In this document: positions 62,867 to 64,000 of the stretch, in pieces
Numbering within the stretch: position 1 is the stretch's first letter
How the letters are laid out: each line of letters begins with the position of its first letter
Assembly: GCF_002196515.1 (NCBI RefSeq)
Contig: NZ_CP018835.1
Location: 3,348,001-3,412,000 of the forward strand
DNA length: 64,000 nucleotides
Source of the DNA: Vibrio gazogenes
Lineage (GTDB): Bacteria; Pseudomonadota; Gammaproteobacteria; Enterobacterales; Vibrionaceae
Direction of reading: 5' to 3'
Notes under the pieces: generated by a model
Seen by the model: only the letters and a program-made list of their open reading frames with translations
Database searches by the model: none
What the model was told of the DNA's origin: nothing
Position numbers and translations under genes: made by a program

Positions 62867-63178
62867 ATGGGAAAAATCATAATTTCACTGTTGTTTTTAA
62901 CAAATTTATCTCATGCAAATGAGATGGTGAATGAATATAAAAAACTTTCTTCAGATTTCATTGTAGAGTATATAAAAGGTAGTGACAATGCTAAAGAAAT
63001 AGCATTGAAGCAGTTGGATGTAGATCCGTCTGATTCAGCGGCTTTATTGCGATTGTCTATCTCTTTAGATGATAAACAGTGTAAAAATATTAAAAATTAT
63101 TATCTTGAATTAGGATCTGAAAATGAGATTCAAGATATTTCACGTGCGATTATACAAAGAAGATGTCACTTTAAATAA
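62867..63178 (+). CDS. Small exported protein, candidate orphan immunity protein
   Basis: 103 residues from ATG 62867, which gives a clear signal peptide (MGKIIISLLFLTNLSHA) and follows aggagaagg; a TTG at 62828 in the same frame is the alternative. The mature part is helical and acidic, with two cysteines near the C-terminus. No family recognised. AT-rich like its neighbours. Confidence 0.5.
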   Translation: MGKIIISLLFLTNLSHANEMVNEYKKLSSDFIVEYIKGSDNAKEIALKQLDVDPSDSAALLRLSISLDDKQCKNIKNYYLELGSENEIQDISRAIIQRRCHFK

Positions 63179-63252
63179 TCATATTAATAAAAAGTAATAA
63201 TATGGATGATTGACTAATACTTTGATTATTTCGAATAAATACATGTATAAAA

Positions 63253-63278
63253 AATCGAGCCACAAATGTGGCTCGATT
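63253..63278. terminator. Hairpin at the duplicated module end
   Basis: The perfect stem aatcgagccaca / tgtggctcgatt with a two-base loop lies where the hairpin at 58076-58095 lies relative to the first copy of the small gene. The arm sequences are related but not identical. Confidence 0.65.
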
Positions 63279-63304
63279 ATCACATCACAAACACCCATCA
63301 GGCT

Positions 63305-63450
63305 TTATGCAATATTTTCATCCCCGTCTTCATGATACCGACAATAGTGGGTGGTGATTAGGTTGTTGAGATAGAGTAATACTTCACACATTTCCAGTCG
63401 GTTTTCTCGCTGTTCAGCCAGAAATATCTCTTCCAGTTGACGTAAGTATT
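63305..63450 (-). pseudogene. Truncated second copy of the small protein gene
   Basis: The last 48 codons of a near-identical copy of the gene at 58120-58314, including its stop. The homology ends abruptly at 63450, where an unrelated plus-strand frame begins, so this is a recombination junction. Confidence 0.85.
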
Positions 63451-63550
63451 TTATTATCAAGGCGATGGTTATAATAAAGCTCATATTTACCCAGAACAGA
63501 TGGAAACGTCTTTAGTTAAATATAATCAAGAAAGGAAAGATAAGAAATGA
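63446..63550 (+). pseudogene. Third orphan toxin tail (34 codons)
   Basis: Directly at the recombination junction a plus-strand frame encodes YYQGDGYNKAHIYPEQMETS, then LVKYNQERKDKK and TGA. The TGA overlaps the ATG of the next gene (ATGA), as between a true toxin and immunity gene. It is preceded by a stop at 63443 and has no start of its own. Confidence 0.55.
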
Positions 63551-63984
63551 AATATAAAATATCTACATGTATTAGTATCGTATATTTTGTTTTTGCATGT
63601 TTTTTTATTAATTCTAATGTTAATGCTAACGATATTGATGCTAAAATTAATAACATCATTAATGATGAATCATGGAGCGATAATTATAGAAATTCTCTGA
63701 GTAGAGTTTATAAGAAAGGGCCAAATTTTAATCATAATGATTATGTTTTTACACTTGGTTGTGGTGGTGGGGTGATTTGTGGATATATTTTTGATAGTAG
63801 TACATTGAGTGTTGTTGATTTTCCAACAGAGTTTTTAATCGATGGTTTTAATGCTCATTATAATAAAGGATCTAACAAAATATGCTTTTCTGGAAGAAGT
63901 GGATTTAATAATAAAAAATATAAGAATAAATGTTATAGATTAATATCCGGAGAACTAGTGAAAGAAGAGGTGTGTGATAAATAA
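63547..63984 (+). CDS. Exported protein, candidate orphan immunity protein
   Basis: 145 residues with a signal peptide (about 1-27, ending NVNA) and a mature domain with a GCGGGVICGY segment and five cysteines. The ATG overlaps the stop of the toxin-tail remnant, with aagga upstream. Its mate is missing from the window. An ATG at 63986 (M-R-F-I-S) may begin a further gene that leaves the window. Confidence 0.5.
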   Translation: MKYKISTCISIVYFVFACFFINSNVNANDIDAKINNIINDESWSDNYRNSLSRVYKKGPNFNHNDYVFTLGCGGGVICGYIFDSSTLSVVDFPTEFLIDGFNAHYNKGSNKICFSGRSGFNNKKYKNKCYRLISGELVKEEVCDK

Positions 63985-64000
63985 TATGAGATTCATTTCA

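Overview
The window looks like chromosomal DNA of a marine or estuarine gammaproteobacterium, most likely Vibrionaceae. The grounds are a vanchrobactin/enterobactin-type catechol siderophore locus, type VI secretion (T6SS) VgrG islands, AcnB, an ascorbate-type PTS and an extragenic inverted repeat of a kind common in Vibrio. This assignment rests on gene content and protein style, not on any search. No tRNA, rRNA or CRISPR array was seen.

Layout. (1) 1-8.4 kb: a tricarboxylate module with a CitA/DcuS-type sensor kinase (5' end outside the window), a DASS-family anion transporter, a CitB-type response regulator, a PrpF-family isomerase and aconitase AcnB. Together they suggest sensing, uptake and conversion of an aconitate-like acid to isocitrate. 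(2) 8.4-10.7 kb: an extragenic inverted repeat, a short degenerate reading frame and a secreted GH51 arabinofuranosidase. (3) 11.2-19.0 kb: a complete type I Zorya anti-phage system, zorA-zorB-zorC-zorD, with every junction overlapping. (4) 19.1-42.2 kb: a catechol siderophore locus with TonB receptor, esterase, MbtH protein, a 2850-residue NRPS (C-A-T-E-C-A-T-TE), FepCGD-type importer, EntS-type exporter, FepB-type lipoprotein and EntB, EntE, EntC and EntA enzymes. Fur-box-like sites lie in its four divergent intergenic gaps. The NRPS layout predicts a DHB-D-(basic amino acid)-L-Ser siderophore. (5) 42.4-45.8 kb: a LacI/GntR-type regulator divergent from an ascorbate-type PTS (EIIA, EIIB, EIIC), with a twin palindromic operator between them. 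(6) 45.9-47.0 kb: a secreted trypsin-like protease. (7) 47.2-53.8 kb: an amino/imino-acid utilisation cluster (OCD-family protein, RidA, FAD oxidase, APC permease) between two AraC regulators.

(8) 54.1-64.0 kb: two T6SS modules. Two vgrG genes share a 1911-bp indel-free repeat. Each overlaps the gene of a cargo protein, and the two cargos share an N-terminal domain of about 100 residues but have unrelated C-terminal domains. One ends in a glycine-rich hydrophobic region and is followed by a membrane immunity candidate. The other carries a peptidoglycan-binding domain plus an M15-like peptidase domain and is followed by a signal-peptide-bearing immunity candidate. Downstream lies an AT-rich array in which small exported proteins are each preceded by a short reading frame that looks like the tail of a lost toxin. 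I read this as an orphan-immunity array and consider it the most novel part of the window, together with the shared N-terminal domain.
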